DNA of 64,000 bases from Rhodosporidiobolus odoratus (lineage: Eukaryota > Basidiomycota > Microbotryomycetes > Sporidiobolales > Sporidiobolaceae), in assembly GCA_034387635.1 (NCBI GenBank), contig JAOANU010000007.1:310001-374000 (forward strand), given 5' to 3'. A program made the position numbers and the translations under genes. Positions 43,863-55,352 of this stretch are shown piece after piece. How positions within the stretch are numbered: position 1 is the first letter of the stretch; each line of letters opens with the position of its first letter. Below the pieces are notes generated by a model that did no database searches, was not told the origin of the DNA, and saw only the letters and a program-made list of their open reading frames with translations.

Positions 43863-43880
43863 GCTACACATATCTGTAGC
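43863..43880. repeat. Near-palindrome GCTACACATATCTGTAGC
   Basis: An 18-base imperfect palindrome (16 of 18 positions pair) inside the CTAC/GTAG-rich patch between two genes. It could be a protein-binding site or the stem of a small hairpin. Confidence 0.5.
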
Positions 43881-43902
43881 TCACTTGTAGGTCGTCCGCC
43901 AA

Positions 43903-44056
43903 TGCACCTCCCACTCGGTTCCCATTTTACCTACAAGTGCCTCCTAGATCCTTCGATCTCCTCCAAGTCGCTACAAGTACGACTTTCAGGCTTTCTCATG
44001 CCTACAGCTCGTCTACAATTCTCGCTACCATTCCGCTACACCTAGTGGGAGGTGCA
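43903..44056. repeat. 13-base perfect inverted repeat flanking a CTACAAG-rich spacer
   Basis: TGCACCTCCCACT at 43903-43915 is matched by its reverse complement at 44044-44056. The 128-base spacer and nearby sequence hold several CTACAAG, CCTACAAG and CTTGTAGG words on both strands. The layout would suit a small non-autonomous element or a regulatory hairpin; no target-site duplication was found. Confidence 0.55.
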
Positions 44057-44294
44057 CTACCGATTCTGGTGCTCTTCCTGCAGCCTTTTCCGCAGCGTCA
44101 TTCCGAAAGCAGTTTTTGTCCTGTCCAGTTTTCGGACGCTTGCTCACATTGTCGCGCATGCGGTGGCACAGAAGTAGGGTAAACAGCGATAGGGCATTGC
44201 AAGTGATCAAGCTACAAGGGAAGCGGACAATCGCTGCACGAAAAGAGTGCTACAGTGTCTGTACAAGGAAGGCGCCTCCACTCAATCAGAGACT

Positions 44295-47200
44295 TCATTC
44301 CAACTCCACCCCGGAATCCTCCTCATCCCACAACCCCCCCTTCAACCCCGCCGCCCTCCTCGCCACCCTCGTCAACGCATCCACGAGAGCGTCCTTGGCA
44401 TCCTCCATCTGTCTCTGCTGCTCCCACTCCTCCTCGCTCTCGTAGACTGCGTCCTGACAGGCAGAAGAGGCTGAAGAAAATACCTTGTTACCGAGTAACC
44501 TCCGGACGGCCAGCGCGCGGGCGTGAAGAGCGGCGTCAACTTTGACGTCCTCATTCGAATCCTCGAGCTCGGGAGTAGAACGATCGACGAGTGCGGCAGC
44601 GCCGGCCTTGCGAACGATGAGCCACTCGAGGACGATTGTGGCGAGGAGGTCGACGTCGTTGACGGGTTCGCGAGCGGTACCATCTTGAAGAGAAGGTAGG
44701 ACGAGGGAGAGGGAAGGCGCAAAGACGGGAAGGAAGAGCTGGAGGAATGGTCGGGAGGCGGCGAGACGAGAGAAGGGAGACGACGAGGGGGATTGGCGAT
44801 ACTCGAGTGTGAGACGGGTGAAGAGGGCGCGGGTCGAGTCACGGGATGCAGCGGGAGAAGGAGAGGTGGAAGTCCCGGCAATGAAGCAAGTAAGGAAGAC
44901 CTTGCTCAAAGCCGCCAAGGCATACACAACCGAACCGTCGACTGTCGTGCTGAGGATGTTGTCGAGCGTTTCAACGAGATCTGCGCAGTGGAAAGCCGAA
45001 GTCTGCGCCGAGGTCGAAGAGCCTGTAGTGGACGACGCGATGCCGACAAAGAGCTTCTCCCAAACGTCCTGAAGAGCATCTTCGCAAGTCGCCTCAGCCA
45101 GAACGAGTAGCGGGACCGTGTCGCTGGGCGATGCCGGAGCATCCAGCGCTTTCTGCGAGCGCGTCGACGTTCCTAGGAGGGTAGTGACCGTGGTGAAGTC
45201 GAGAGCAAGGGCGAGATCGACGAAAGATTCGGTGACCGGGGAGGTAGGCTCGCTCTTCTTGTGCGAGGCGAGCATCCGCTTCCACAGGTTCTCCGCCCAG
45301 TGGGCATGACCGAGGGCGAGGAGGTGGATGGCTAGGAGCGCGGTGACGGCGGACGGCGAGGTGGAAGGCGACGGGGCGGAATGCGGCCAGGAAGACGAGT
45401 GCGTGAGGTTCGAAAGGCGAAGGAAGGTGTAAATGCGAAAGATGTAAGGGATGCGCTCGCCTGGTGGTACGAGTGCGATGAGTCTCCGTCGTCCAAGCCC
45501 GGGAGAGCGAAAGAAAGAACGTACCGAGGCTCGCTTCAATTTCGGCTACCCTGACCCAGCCGGTCGCCGTCTCGCTCTCCTCAGCCGGACGGCCTGCGCC
45601 GCCTACAGCGAAGCTGAGCCCGATCACTTCCCTCAAGGCAAACATGACTGCTTCTCTCGCCAACGAGGCCGGCATAGTCACGGCTGAAGGGGCTACAACC
45701 AGCTTGAGGAGTTCCCTCCTGGCCTGCAACGCCGATGTACACGCCTCGCCGCAAATCTGGTCCTTGGAAGTGACAGAGTTGAGCGCGGCAAGAGAAGACA
45801 ATGCCTCTGCGCGACGGCGGCCTTGTCGAGAGGCGTGGGGCGGAGTGGAAGAAGCCGAAGAGCGGCGCGAGAAGAGGGGGAAGAGCAGCCAGGCAAAGGC
45901 GACTACGATGCTGGCGAACCCGAGGGCGACCAGACCACTCAGAAGCGAGGGATGGAGGAGGTCGACGACTCCCCCTACCCGAGCCGCGGCCTGCTCCGAT
46001 GAGGCTGATCTACGGACGAGGCGAGATGTCCAGGCTCGAGCGACGGTACCAGCTGCTTCTTCCGCTGCGGCAGCCGTCGTCCAGTCGTAAGAGACTCCGC
46101 CGGCAAAGCTGAGACCCATGAACGAGGCGAGGAGTACGCGAGGCGGCGAAGGTCCGTTCATGCTGTTGTGAAGGGCAGAAGGCGAAACTCCTTCGCCTGA
46201 AGATACCGGTGAGGGGGGGAACCCAGGCTGATGAGCGTAGTGGGGAGACTGCTGCTGCTGCGAGGCGAGCGCTTCAAGGTGTGCGGCGTTGAGAGCTTGG
46301 ACGTGCTGGTAGTCGCTGGTTAGGGGAGGAGAGATTTGCTGACTGCCGAGGCGGGTCTTCTTCGCCGGCGCAGAGGTCGAGTCATCCTTCTTTCCGCGCT
46401 TCCTCGACGCCGCGGAAGAAGCAGCGGCCTTCCTTCCCTTGGCCGCCGGGGTGAGCTTGACCTCCTCCTCGTCTTCTTCCTCTTCATCTCCCTCATCCTC
46501 CACCCCATCACCCTCACTCTCCCTCGCAATCCGCCTCTCTTCCTCCCTCCTTACTTCATTGACCTGCCTCCTCCTTTCAAACTCCTCAATCAACCCTTCC
46601 GCACCTCCTACCATCTCCAGCACCATGCCCTTGAGGAGCTCAATGTCCTCGGTCTGGCCATCTCGCGTCGAACGGAGGAAGTCGATGTATTCGATCGACT
46701 TGTTGAGGATTGTTCCTTTCGAAAGGGTCTTGGCAGCGGCAACACCATCGATCAGGCCGGTTGGGGTTTCAGGAATGGCAGAAGTGGCGAGAGTGAATTG
46801 AGAGGCTTTGCGTTTCGTAGCGGGCATCTATACGAGGACTGAGCGCGTCAGCTATGAATCAGAAAAGAGCGGGGATGGGCAGACTGACGGAAGGTAACGG
46901 CTTGAGATGCCTCAACGCCGGGATCATGTCGCGCAAAGTAGCAAGTGCATTGTTGATGCTGTTGCGATACTTCTGCTCGACCGCGTCTGTGGCAATCTGA
47001 AGTCAGCCCCACAAGAAGACAGCGCGGTAACTGAAGAGGATAAGTCGGCAACGCACTGTGACCTCGATCATCTTTCGCCTTGACGGCCTTCTTCCCCTTC
47101 CCTGCCACCGCGCCTTTTCCATCCTTCCCGACAGCCGTGCTCCCATCTCTCCCATTCGCGCCTGTCCCGGTTGTGGCGGGAGCCGCCGCTTGCTGCAGAG

Positions 47201-48548
47201 CGACAACGGCTTGAGGATGCAGCTGCAGGAGGGCTGAATAGAGGGAATCAAGAAGAGAAGGAAGAACGAATCAGCGTCTATCTCAGCGTGCAATCTCGAG
47301 CGCGGGTTCCGCAATGAAGCCTGCAGGAAGAGAACCGAACTTACGAGCTTGGTACACGCCCCTCCCGCTCAACCCCGCATTCGCAATCACCTCAACCGGA
47401 CTCTGCCTCCTCGCACTCTTCCTCGTCTGTTCCTGATCCACCAGTCGCGAGTGAGGCTGCGCTTGCATAGGCAGGGGAAGAGGTGGTAGTGCCTGCGTAC
47501 CCGGGAGAGCGACGCCCAATCCCAGATCAGACTGAGGGAGAGGAAGAGGGATATGAGCTGAGGAGGCGGGGTTGTCGACAACGTGGGAGTGGGAAGGGCG
47601 ACGAGGGCCTGATAGAGCGGTGGGGACTAGATTTGGCTGAAGGAGATGAGGAGGAACGGCAATGCCCGCGGTGGCGGCGAGGGAGCGCTGACCGGATGCG
47701 GCTTGTTGGGCTTGAAAGGCGCCGAAGGTGAGAGGCGGTGGCGGAGAGGCAGCCGCGTTCATGGAGGCTGTGGAGTCGACCGAGAAGCGAGGAAAGGAAG
47801 AAGGGGGAGAGGGGAATGTAGATGCAGTAGACGAGAAGAGCTGGGCGGGGCTGAGGGCGGGAGGGAAAGCATGTTGAGGTGGCGAGTAGGGGGAAGTCGA
47901 AGTGGTCGAGGCTGGTGAGATAGTCTGGTGGGGCTGCTGAACTGGGTACGAGAAAGGCGAGAGGTGGTCCGATCCAATCGAGGGAGAGTTGGAGGACCCG
48001 TTCAGGGAGGAAGTGTCGGCAAAGAGGGATTGAAGGGCGTTGGTATCGAACGAGATGGGGAGATTGGCGGCCAAGTCCTCTACTGTACCGAAGGAGAAGG
48101 CAGGCGAAGGTTGCGAGGGAAAAGAGGCAGACGAGAGAAGGGAAAAATCGAGGTCGTTCAATGGTGTAATTGACGAGTTGAGCGAGGTGAAACTTGTGTC
48201 TCCGGCTGACGACGGGGCGTAGGAGTAAGCTGAGGAATTGGGAGGCGATTGTCCATCCTGGTAGACTGAATTGGTTCCCATCTGACTCGCCCCTGCCATC
48301 AAGCCAGCGCCGCTGTCCCTCCTCATCAACTCCTCGAAAGTGGCGCCTTGGACAGTCGACGTCTGCGCTTTCTGCTCGTTATAGCCTGTATATCCATTCC
48401 CGACTGGTTGCTGAGGTTCTTGTGCGAAGATGCTGTTGATTGCATGGTCGAACGACTGCCCCTCGAGGGGATCAAACGAAGTTGAAGGATCAAGCCAATC
48501 TGCAGAGTCGAATGGGTCGTGGGGGGTGTAGTCGTGTACTGTTGTCAT
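44295..48548 (-). CDS. SRE1: Sterol regulatory element-binding protein homologue Sre1
   Basis: ATG 48548; introns 47234-47344, 46987-47056, 46828-46888, 45461-45524. The N-terminal 400 residues are acidic, then Ser/Pro/Gln-rich (MTTVHDYTPHDPFDSADWLD), a likely activation domain. Splicing at 46987-47056 rebuilds RGHNAVEQKYRNSINNALA, the bHLH basic region with the SREBP-specific tyrosine; neither exon shows it alone. Helix 1 (TLRDMIPALRHLKPLPS) and helix 2 (AAKTLSKGTILNKSIEYIDF) are separated by a long loop. A Glu/Arg linker with basic KRGKK follows, then two membrane helices (VLLASFMGLSFAGGVSYDW; LVALGFASIVVAFAWLLFPL) and a luminal/cytosolic C-terminal domain of the DUF2014 type. Such factors are ER-anchored and released by proteolysis under low sterol or oxygen. 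No Scap gene is in the window. Confidence 0.9.
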
Positions 48549-49077
48549 GCTGGGAGTAGTCGTGAAGAGCAAGAGTGAGATCGACGAGAGTTGGATGAGG
48601 AGGAAACCAAGATTGAGGACAAGTCGACCCACCCGAGCGAGAGTCGATTCTCATTGGTTGACAGCATAACCCATTGCTCGTGCAGGTTAATCTCAAGCAC
48701 GACACAGAAGCCTCGTAGATATAGACAACTTGATACTTTGCAGCGACTCCAAAGAGATGTAACCTATTCACAAAAGGAAAGGGAAAACGCTACACAGATC
48801 GAATCAATCAGAAAACGTAAACAAAGAACGACGAAATTATGCTCCTCGGACCAGCTCCTCCGTCTTCTCCAGGCATACAGCCATGCAGGAAAGGGGAAGA
48901 AGAGGAGGTCGAGGGCGGGGAAGGATCTAAGTGCAGGTACAAGGGGGATAAAGAAAACGAGGAATAAGGAGGAGTCGGATAAAGTTGACTACGGTTTTGT
49001 TGCGGTTGCGAATTCCCGAAAAGCATGTGTTGAGAAGGGGGAATGAGAGGGAGTTCAACGCGCATGATAGGTTTCGC
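48549..49077. promoter_or_regulatory. SRE1 promoter and 5' leader
   Basis: About 530 bases upstream of SRE1 and downstream of the CFEM-like gene. No clear sterol response element (TCACNCCAC-like) stood out by eye. It has no coding frame I can support. Confidence 0.35.
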
Positions 49078-50979
49078 TTATGCGAAAACGGCCATGCCGA
49101 GTGCAACGGCACCCATGACGGCGCCAGTGCTGACGACGAGCCCAGTCGCGCCGTTCGAGCCGGTACCGCTGGATGCCGCTGAGGCACCAGCACTGGCACC
49201 ACTACCGACTGCGCCCGCCGCGGTGGAGAGAGCTGAACCCGCTGCGTTTGTAAGACTGTTGACAACCGAACTCGCGCCGGAGAGGGCTGAGGTGGCTTCG
49301 GAAGACGCGGCAGAGGTGACAGACGAGGCACCGGAAGCTACAGGGATGCAGAGAAAAAGGGGTCAGCACAATGGAAAAAAAGAAGAAGAAAAAGAGAGAT
49401 AAATGGGGCGCGGATAATACGGAGAGACGTACCAAGCGAGTCGGTCGCGGAAGAAGCGCCGGAAGATGCGGCCGAGGTCACGGACGATGCGCCGGAGGCT
49501 GGACGATACAGAGAATCAGGAAACAGAAAAACGGGAAGACGGGAAAAAGAGCTTACCGAGCGAGTCAGTCGCAGACGAAGCTGCCTCAGAGCCGGAGCTG
49601 GCAACACTGCTGGCGAGGCTCGAGGCGGATTCGAGAGCGGAAGAGGCAGACTGGCTACCGCTCGCGAGGTCGGAGGAGAGGGAAGAGGCTGTACGAGGGG
49701 CAAGCGATCAGCACGAGCTGACTGCGCAAGGGGCACGAAGTAAGCGCACCCAAAGAGGTCACGCTGGCTGAAGCTCCGGAGGCTGCACAATGCCGGATAT
49801 GGAGAAGGTCAAAACGTCATTCATCTGATCCACGTGGGTGAGAACGGCAGAAAAACCGCACCTGCTGAGCTAGCACCGCCAGCTACACCACCAGCAGCTT
49901 CACTCGCGGTGGAAAGGGCACTGCTTACACCGGAAGAAAGAGCTGAGGCAACGGAAGCTACAGAAAGAGGTCAGAACGGGTAGGAACAGCGAGGATCAGG
50001 GGTTTCCGACGTACCACTGTCGACGGAAGTGGCGACGGGGACACCGGAAAGAGTAGAGTAGACACTGCTAGCGGCGCCGGTGATGTCGGAGGAGGCTAGT
50101 AGGCGAGGAAACGTCAGCGGGACCAATTGAGCCAGAAGAGAACGTCTGAGACGTACCGATGGAGCCGCCAGCCTGGGCGCAGACAGCCTGGGCGAGAGTG
50201 ACCGCAGTCGCGTAGTCTTGAGCAGAGCAGGTACCCTCGGTAACGCGGTCCTGTCAAAGCAACGAGTTAGCATTGCCTGGGCATACAGGGTAGCACGCCT
50301 AGCAGAAAAGCACGCGCACCTGGACGCAGTTGTAGTAGGCCTGAACGAACGTCGAGCTGGCACAGAGACCTGCGGCAGGAAAGGGTGAGCCGCAGATTCC
50401 GCGAAGTTCCGGAACGAAAAAAAAAAAACAAAAAAACGACATACCAGCAAGGTCACTTGAGGAGACGCCAGGGGCGAGTGTGGACGCCTCCTGGATCTTA
50501 GTCGCGAAGCAGCGAGTGGCGCAGGCCTGTAGAAAATAGGGACGTGAGGGTGTCAGTTTCCAGATTTGGTGAAAATGGCGAAGCGACCCAGATGCTGCCG
50601 TGTATGGACGCCCTTTTAAGCGCCGCAGCGTCCCCTCGCCCCGACTTCAGTGTGCAAGGCCGCCCGATCTACTGCACGAGGACTCTGCTCAAGCAGGCAG
50701 CCAACTGGACCGGATTGCCAGCCTCCTCCTCCGTCGAGCCTCGCGCGTCTCGCTCGCGTCCTGCAGCTCCAGTATCACCGCCATACTCTCAAATGAACGG
50801 TTTCAAGCGCTGGCTGTGTCCTATCGAGCTCCGCCGAGCTGTTGTCCAGCCTGCAAGTTGCCGACAAGATGGGAAGACAAGGACAAATCACTCACGGGCG
50901 CATCGGGGCCAAGCTGAGCGTTGACGGTGGTAGCGAAGGCACCGAGAGTAGCAACAAGTGCGGCAAAGGTGGTCTTCAT
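49078..50979 (-). CDS. CFEM-like, Ser/Ala-rich GPI-type cell-wall protein
   Basis: ATG 50979 opens a signal peptide (MKTTFAALVATLGAFATTVN, cut after NA). A first intron of about 370 bases is long for this window. The next exons read ACATRCFATKIQEAS, GLCASSTFVQAYYNC, DRVTEGTCSAQDYATAVTLA, QAVCAQAGGS. Spacing resembles a CFEM domain, but only six of the usual eight cysteines are present. The rest is Ser/Ala/Gly/Thr, cut into many short phase-1 exons with repeated sequence (ASGASSVTSAASSGASSATD). The end, TGLVVSTGAVMGAVALGMAV then FA, is a hydrophobic tail after a small-residue region, as for GPI attachment. CFEM proteins act at the fungal surface, some in haem capture; that is not shown here. 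The intron near 50415-50437 has an A-rich run. Confidence 0.75.
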
Positions 50980-51465
50980 CTTTGAATGTATAGATCGAGG
51001 GGTTTTGAATGAGAAGAGAAGGAGAAGTTGGGCTGCGGAGTGAGAAGTTGGCGGTAGTGGGGCGAGTGAGCAGGGGTTGCAAAGAGCAGGTGAAGAGAGA
51101 AGGAAGAGCAGCTCACGTCTCGCTAGGTAGCCGTCTGTAGGTCAGATTGAGAGGGGGAGACTAACTACTGTAAGTGACGAAATACGAACGAGCACCGCCT
51201 CACTAGAGTTGCAACCCCTTTCTGTGACGAACGTCGATCTCCATCCTGCTCTCCTTGCCTCGCTTGCCGGCGGACGTGCTCGCACACCGCAGCTCTCCTG
51301 CCCTAGAAGCATGTTCCGGCGCTTTTCCCACTACACAGCTGACGCCGTCTTCATTCACCCTCGCTCGGTATCTTGAGGGTCATTGCCCACACCCGCCGCA
51401 GTAGCCTCTCCTCTCCCGCCTCTCATCGTCAGCCGCAGCATGTCCGAGGCAAATGTCCGTGCACC
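50980..51465. other. Intergenic, CFEM-gene promoter
   Basis: About 490 bases upstream of the CFEM-like gene start and downstream of the TRS65 stop. No coding support; a short plus-strand frame from 51373 overlaps the TRS65 3' exon antisense and is rejected. Confidence 0.4.
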
Positions 51466-54400
51466 TTACTCGACTACGACCCATACCGTCTCCCTCAGGA
51501 TGACTTCGCTTCCATCTTGTTGATTCGTGAGGCGCAGGGGAGGGATGCAGTGCGCGCCGGGGCGGATAGCGAGGAAGCGCAGTCCGACAGAGGCGCAAGT
51601 CGAGGGAGCCAGAGGGCTGTAGAGGTCGACGTCGACCGGTCGATGTATGATGTATTCAAGAAACGAGAGATGCGTGCATAAGTAGATCGAGCGGAACATG
51701 CGTGCAATAAGCTAAGCGTCAGTAGTGCTCCAGATTGTTGGGTGATAGAGAGATGGATCTGCGCGAACCCTATCCGAACCCCCTCCTCCAACCCAACGAC
51801 CCCCCATCCTTCCTCCTCCTCCGTCCTCCCTTTCACCCTCCCCACTCTTCCCCCATCTCCTCCTTCGATCTTCTCCTCCCTAAACGTCCCAACCACAAAC
51901 CTCCCCACCCCCTCCATGCCATTCTGCACGAAAACCTCTACCAAAAAGACATCGAGCAGATTGATGCGCGGCATGCGGGAGGTTGCGAGAGTGTGTCGTT
52001 CGGCGCGAGAGCGGAGAGAAGTGAGAGGAGTAGGTGGAGGAAGAAGGGAAGGTGGAGCGGAGGGGTCGGGGGAAGAAGCTGACGACTGAGAGAAAGATGG
52101 AGGAGGAGGGAAAGAGAAGGTTGTACGAGACGTAGTTTGTGGTTGTGCCTGCAAGGTTGGATCTGGCGAAGACGCTGAAAGGCCGGGTAGGTCAGACGGC
52201 GGGAGATTCGCTTTTTCGTCCGCTCCGCTCGAAATGTTTTCTCCGCCAGTGCCGAACCCGTACTGCGCTTTGCCGGAGAATGGTTCCTTCCCCTTCGCCC
52301 TTCGACTCTTTGCCTGCCTCAATGGCACGACGGAGACAGACACCAGCAATTTTCCCTGTTCCTCCCGTTGCTGCGTCTGATATTGCTGAGACGACGGGAA
52401 AGCGCCATTCCGATGTGTTCCCGCCGTCACTGCCGAAGCAGGCGACATGGCAGGAAGTTCATCCAATCCCAACCCGACAGTCGAAGTCGAGGCTGACATT
52501 GGTCGATCCCAGCTTGTGCCGGTGTTAGGCGCAGTGGTTGAAACGTTGAGGCTGCTCGCCCTCGAAGGTTGGGTCGGCGACCCACTTTCTTTCCCTGAAC
52601 TACCGCCGCCGCCGCCGCCGCCGCCGAAAAGCCAGCTGGTTCTCCGCGTATCTCTCGGCCTGTCCTCGCCCAGCAACCCCGCGCCTGTGGTCTCGTTCGG
52701 AAGGCTGGCACGTTGACCCGCCAGTGCAGAAGATGAGGGATGAGGGACGGGTGTCGGCATAGGTGAGGGGGTTTCAGTACGGATGGGTGGAGGGAGGCTT
52801 GACGCAACAGACCTAGCGGAGGTTTCGGCACGAGGAAGAGAGAAGAAGCGTTTCGTCGGGCCTGTCGCGCCTGGCGTTTGTACGAGGCCTGGTGAAGTGA
52901 GAGGAGATTGAGGGGTAGGTGGCAGGGCTCGAGAAGGGCGTCTTTGGTCGTTCAGTCGGGGCGGGAAGGGGAATGCTGAGCCTCTGCGGTTCAGAACGGG
53001 CGATTTGAGGGAGAGTGAGGCGAGGGAGGACATGGTATGTCTCTTTGAGCCGGCTATGGACTCGACTTCAACAGGCGGCGGGAGGGAGGATGGTCGAGAT
53101 ACAGGATTGGCGTAGGGCGGTGCGGCTGCAGCGGAGAGAGGTCGGGCAGAGAGTGGTCGTGACGGTGCAAGAAGGTTAAACGAGGTGGGTCGATTAGACG
53201 GAACAGAATGCGAGGAAAAGGCGAGCTGCTGGGGCGGATTGCGCCGAGCGAAAGAAGAAATGTCGAGGGTGCAGTTCCATCGGGAAGAAAAAGGCGATGT
53301 TGGGGATTCCTCCTCCTCTTGCTCCTCTTCCGGGTCGGCGGCTTCCTTTCCCTGTTCTGCGGACCCCGGCACCTGATACCCCGCAGCCCCTGCGTTGCTG
53401 ACCTTCTTCCCCAAAACCGGGCGCCCCTTGACGACAATAGCCACCCGTCTCTTCCACTTCTCCTCGGCCCTCGTCCCCTCCCCCGCTGCGACGGGCGCGA
53501 CGCTTCCCCGCCTCAAAGCAATCTCCCCGACTACCGCCGCCGTAGCCTGTTCCGTCACTTCCTCTGCTCCAAACCTTGCTGCAAACCTCTGGGAAGGACT
53601 TGACGCCGCGGCAAGGGGGACGGTATCGAGGGGACCTTCGTCATCCTCCTCGTCCAGCTTTTCTCCGCCAGTCCTATATCGAGCCCCTAGGCCGAGGGAA
53701 GATTCGGGTGAAGGGACGGTCGCCAGTGCGTAGAGAAAGTTGAGCTGCGAAAAGCCTCCGGAATAGACTCGAAGGGGGAAATCGAGACCGGGTACAACAA
53801 CGGGTCGGACTTCGATATCCTGCAATTCTTTCCGACCTATTGCGCCGCCGGCAGGTATACCGCCTTCGACCGTAACCTCGATGGACTCGATATCGAAACC
53901 TTCGCCTCGAAGGCCAGAGATTGACCTTGACGGTCCGCTAACCTCGACGCAAAGGACGACGCCGTCTTCCTTGTCTCGCTCCCAGACATGACCTCCTTCG
54001 GGAATACCAAGTGCTCCGACTGGGCAAGGCACAGTGCGCATTTGGACATTGATTGCCGAAGAGATGGGAAGGATGCGACGGGATGAGCGGCGAAGCGAGG
54101 GGTGATGCGGGGCTGCGTCCAGGGAGTTGAGACCGACAAGTGAGTAGGAGCGAGATCGGCTAGGACGGTGGGTAGGCGCAGCCGGTGGTAGTGACGGTAA
54201 GTAAGTTGTCGGAAGGCGGGATAGCGGTAGGTGCAAGGGTGCAGAGGAGATGGGCGAGAGCGAGGACAGAAGGTTGACATCTGCATGGGGCGCAGGGTTG
54301 AGCTGGTGTCAAAACGGGGAAGAGTGATGCGGAAGAAATGCTTACCGTCCCACCCTTCTTCCATGTATTCTTCCTCGTCCAGCACATCATCCGCAGCCAA

Positions 54401-55221
54401 TTCTCCGTTTCCTCCCTCACCCGGCAAGATCCCTTCCTTCGCTCGTTCGAGTAACCTCGCAAGCTTGGGGTCGTCTCGCAGCGTGACGGTAACCGTCAAG
54501 GAGAGCTTCGGCTCCGCAAGTTGAGAGCGGACAAAGGCTGTAAAATAAGATCATAAGCGGCGGACGTGGAGGGGTAGAGCTGCCCCAGGCGAGATGCGTA
54601 GCACTCACGGATTTTCGCCTTCATCTCCCACAGCCCAACCCATCTCCCTTGACTATCCTTTGCAATCCAAACCTTGCCGTGTTCATCGTCGAATGTTACG
54701 CTAGCAACAGGGACGCCTGTCGTCGCCGTCGCGTCTTCTCCCTCTTCCGATAGCGAAGCAGGTAGGGGTGCCGGAGTGAGGGGAATCTTGACTGCGAGAG
54801 CTGGGAGGGAAGCTTGTCGAGGTGGAAGCGGGGGTCGAGAGTGGTATTGCTGCTGCTGGGCGGACGAGAAGGGTTGACGCGATGGAGAGACATGGGCGAG
54901 ATCTGCTGAGAACACCAGGTGTGGGGCAGGAAGGGATTTGAGGAAGAGAGTCGAGACTTGTGTTCTGGTTAGGTTCAACGATGAGGTCGAGTGGGGGAGA
55001 TTCAAGGCGAGGTAGAATGACAGCCGTTCGTCGTGGTACAGTGAGGCTCTCTGTTCTCCTTGTAGTACCTTGTCCACCCATGCGTCTGTCTGTTCGACGA
55101 GTGTCACGTCTGTGACATTGGTGAAGCTGGTCGAAGATGGTGGTGAAGAGATGAGCGATTGAGAGGCGGGCAGGCAAATCGACAGCGTAGCAGCGTTGAA
55201 CAGCGATGTAACATCCTCCAT
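51466..55221 (-). CDS. TRS65: TRAPPII-specific subunit Trs65 homologue
   Basis: ATG 55221; introns 54538-54608, 54281-54345, 51617-51768. N-terminal part: WVDKVLQGEQRASLYHDERL, VASVTFDDEHGKVWIAKDSQ, FVRSQLAEPKLSLTVTVTLR. The middle has LDFPLRVYSGGFSQLNFLYA and VPSPESSLGLGARYRTGGEK, then about 400 disordered Ser/Pro residues with a GCC-repeat glycine run. The conserved end has RMPRINLLDVFLVEVFVQNG, GRFVVGTFREEKIEGGDGG, LEEGVRIG spliced to PLAPSTCASVGLRFLAIRPG and ILRETVWVVVE. This order, especially INLLDVFLVEVFVQN and the late V-R-I-G-P-L-x-P, is that of Trs65. It acts in TRAPPII, the late-Golgi GEF complex for Rab11/Ypt31. An apparent read-through frame past 51768 is intron sequence. Confidence 0.85.
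52603..52627. repeat. GCC-type trinucleotide repeat encoding a glycine run in Trs65
   Basis: About eight CCG units on the plus strand, read on the minus strand as consecutive glycine codons after WLFGG, within the disordered middle of Trs65. Confidence 0.85.
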
Positions 55222-55352
55222 CCGACCTCTCAGACCAGACAGACGAGATCGAGCACAGCGTGGAAAGCCAACACTTGGTTTCCCTCGCCCAAGTTGGCAG
55301 CTTTCACTCTGTCCTTTACATCAAGTTCATGTCTACAGCCAACACGAACTGT

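Noticed and set aside
51373..51681. Plus-strand 102-codon frame
   Set aside because: Overlaps antisense the TRS65 last exon and intron and has no recognisable feature.
51495..51768. C-terminal extension of the TRS65 long frame
   Set aside because: It is the last intron read through; splicing 51617-51768 yields the conserved Trs65 ending instead.
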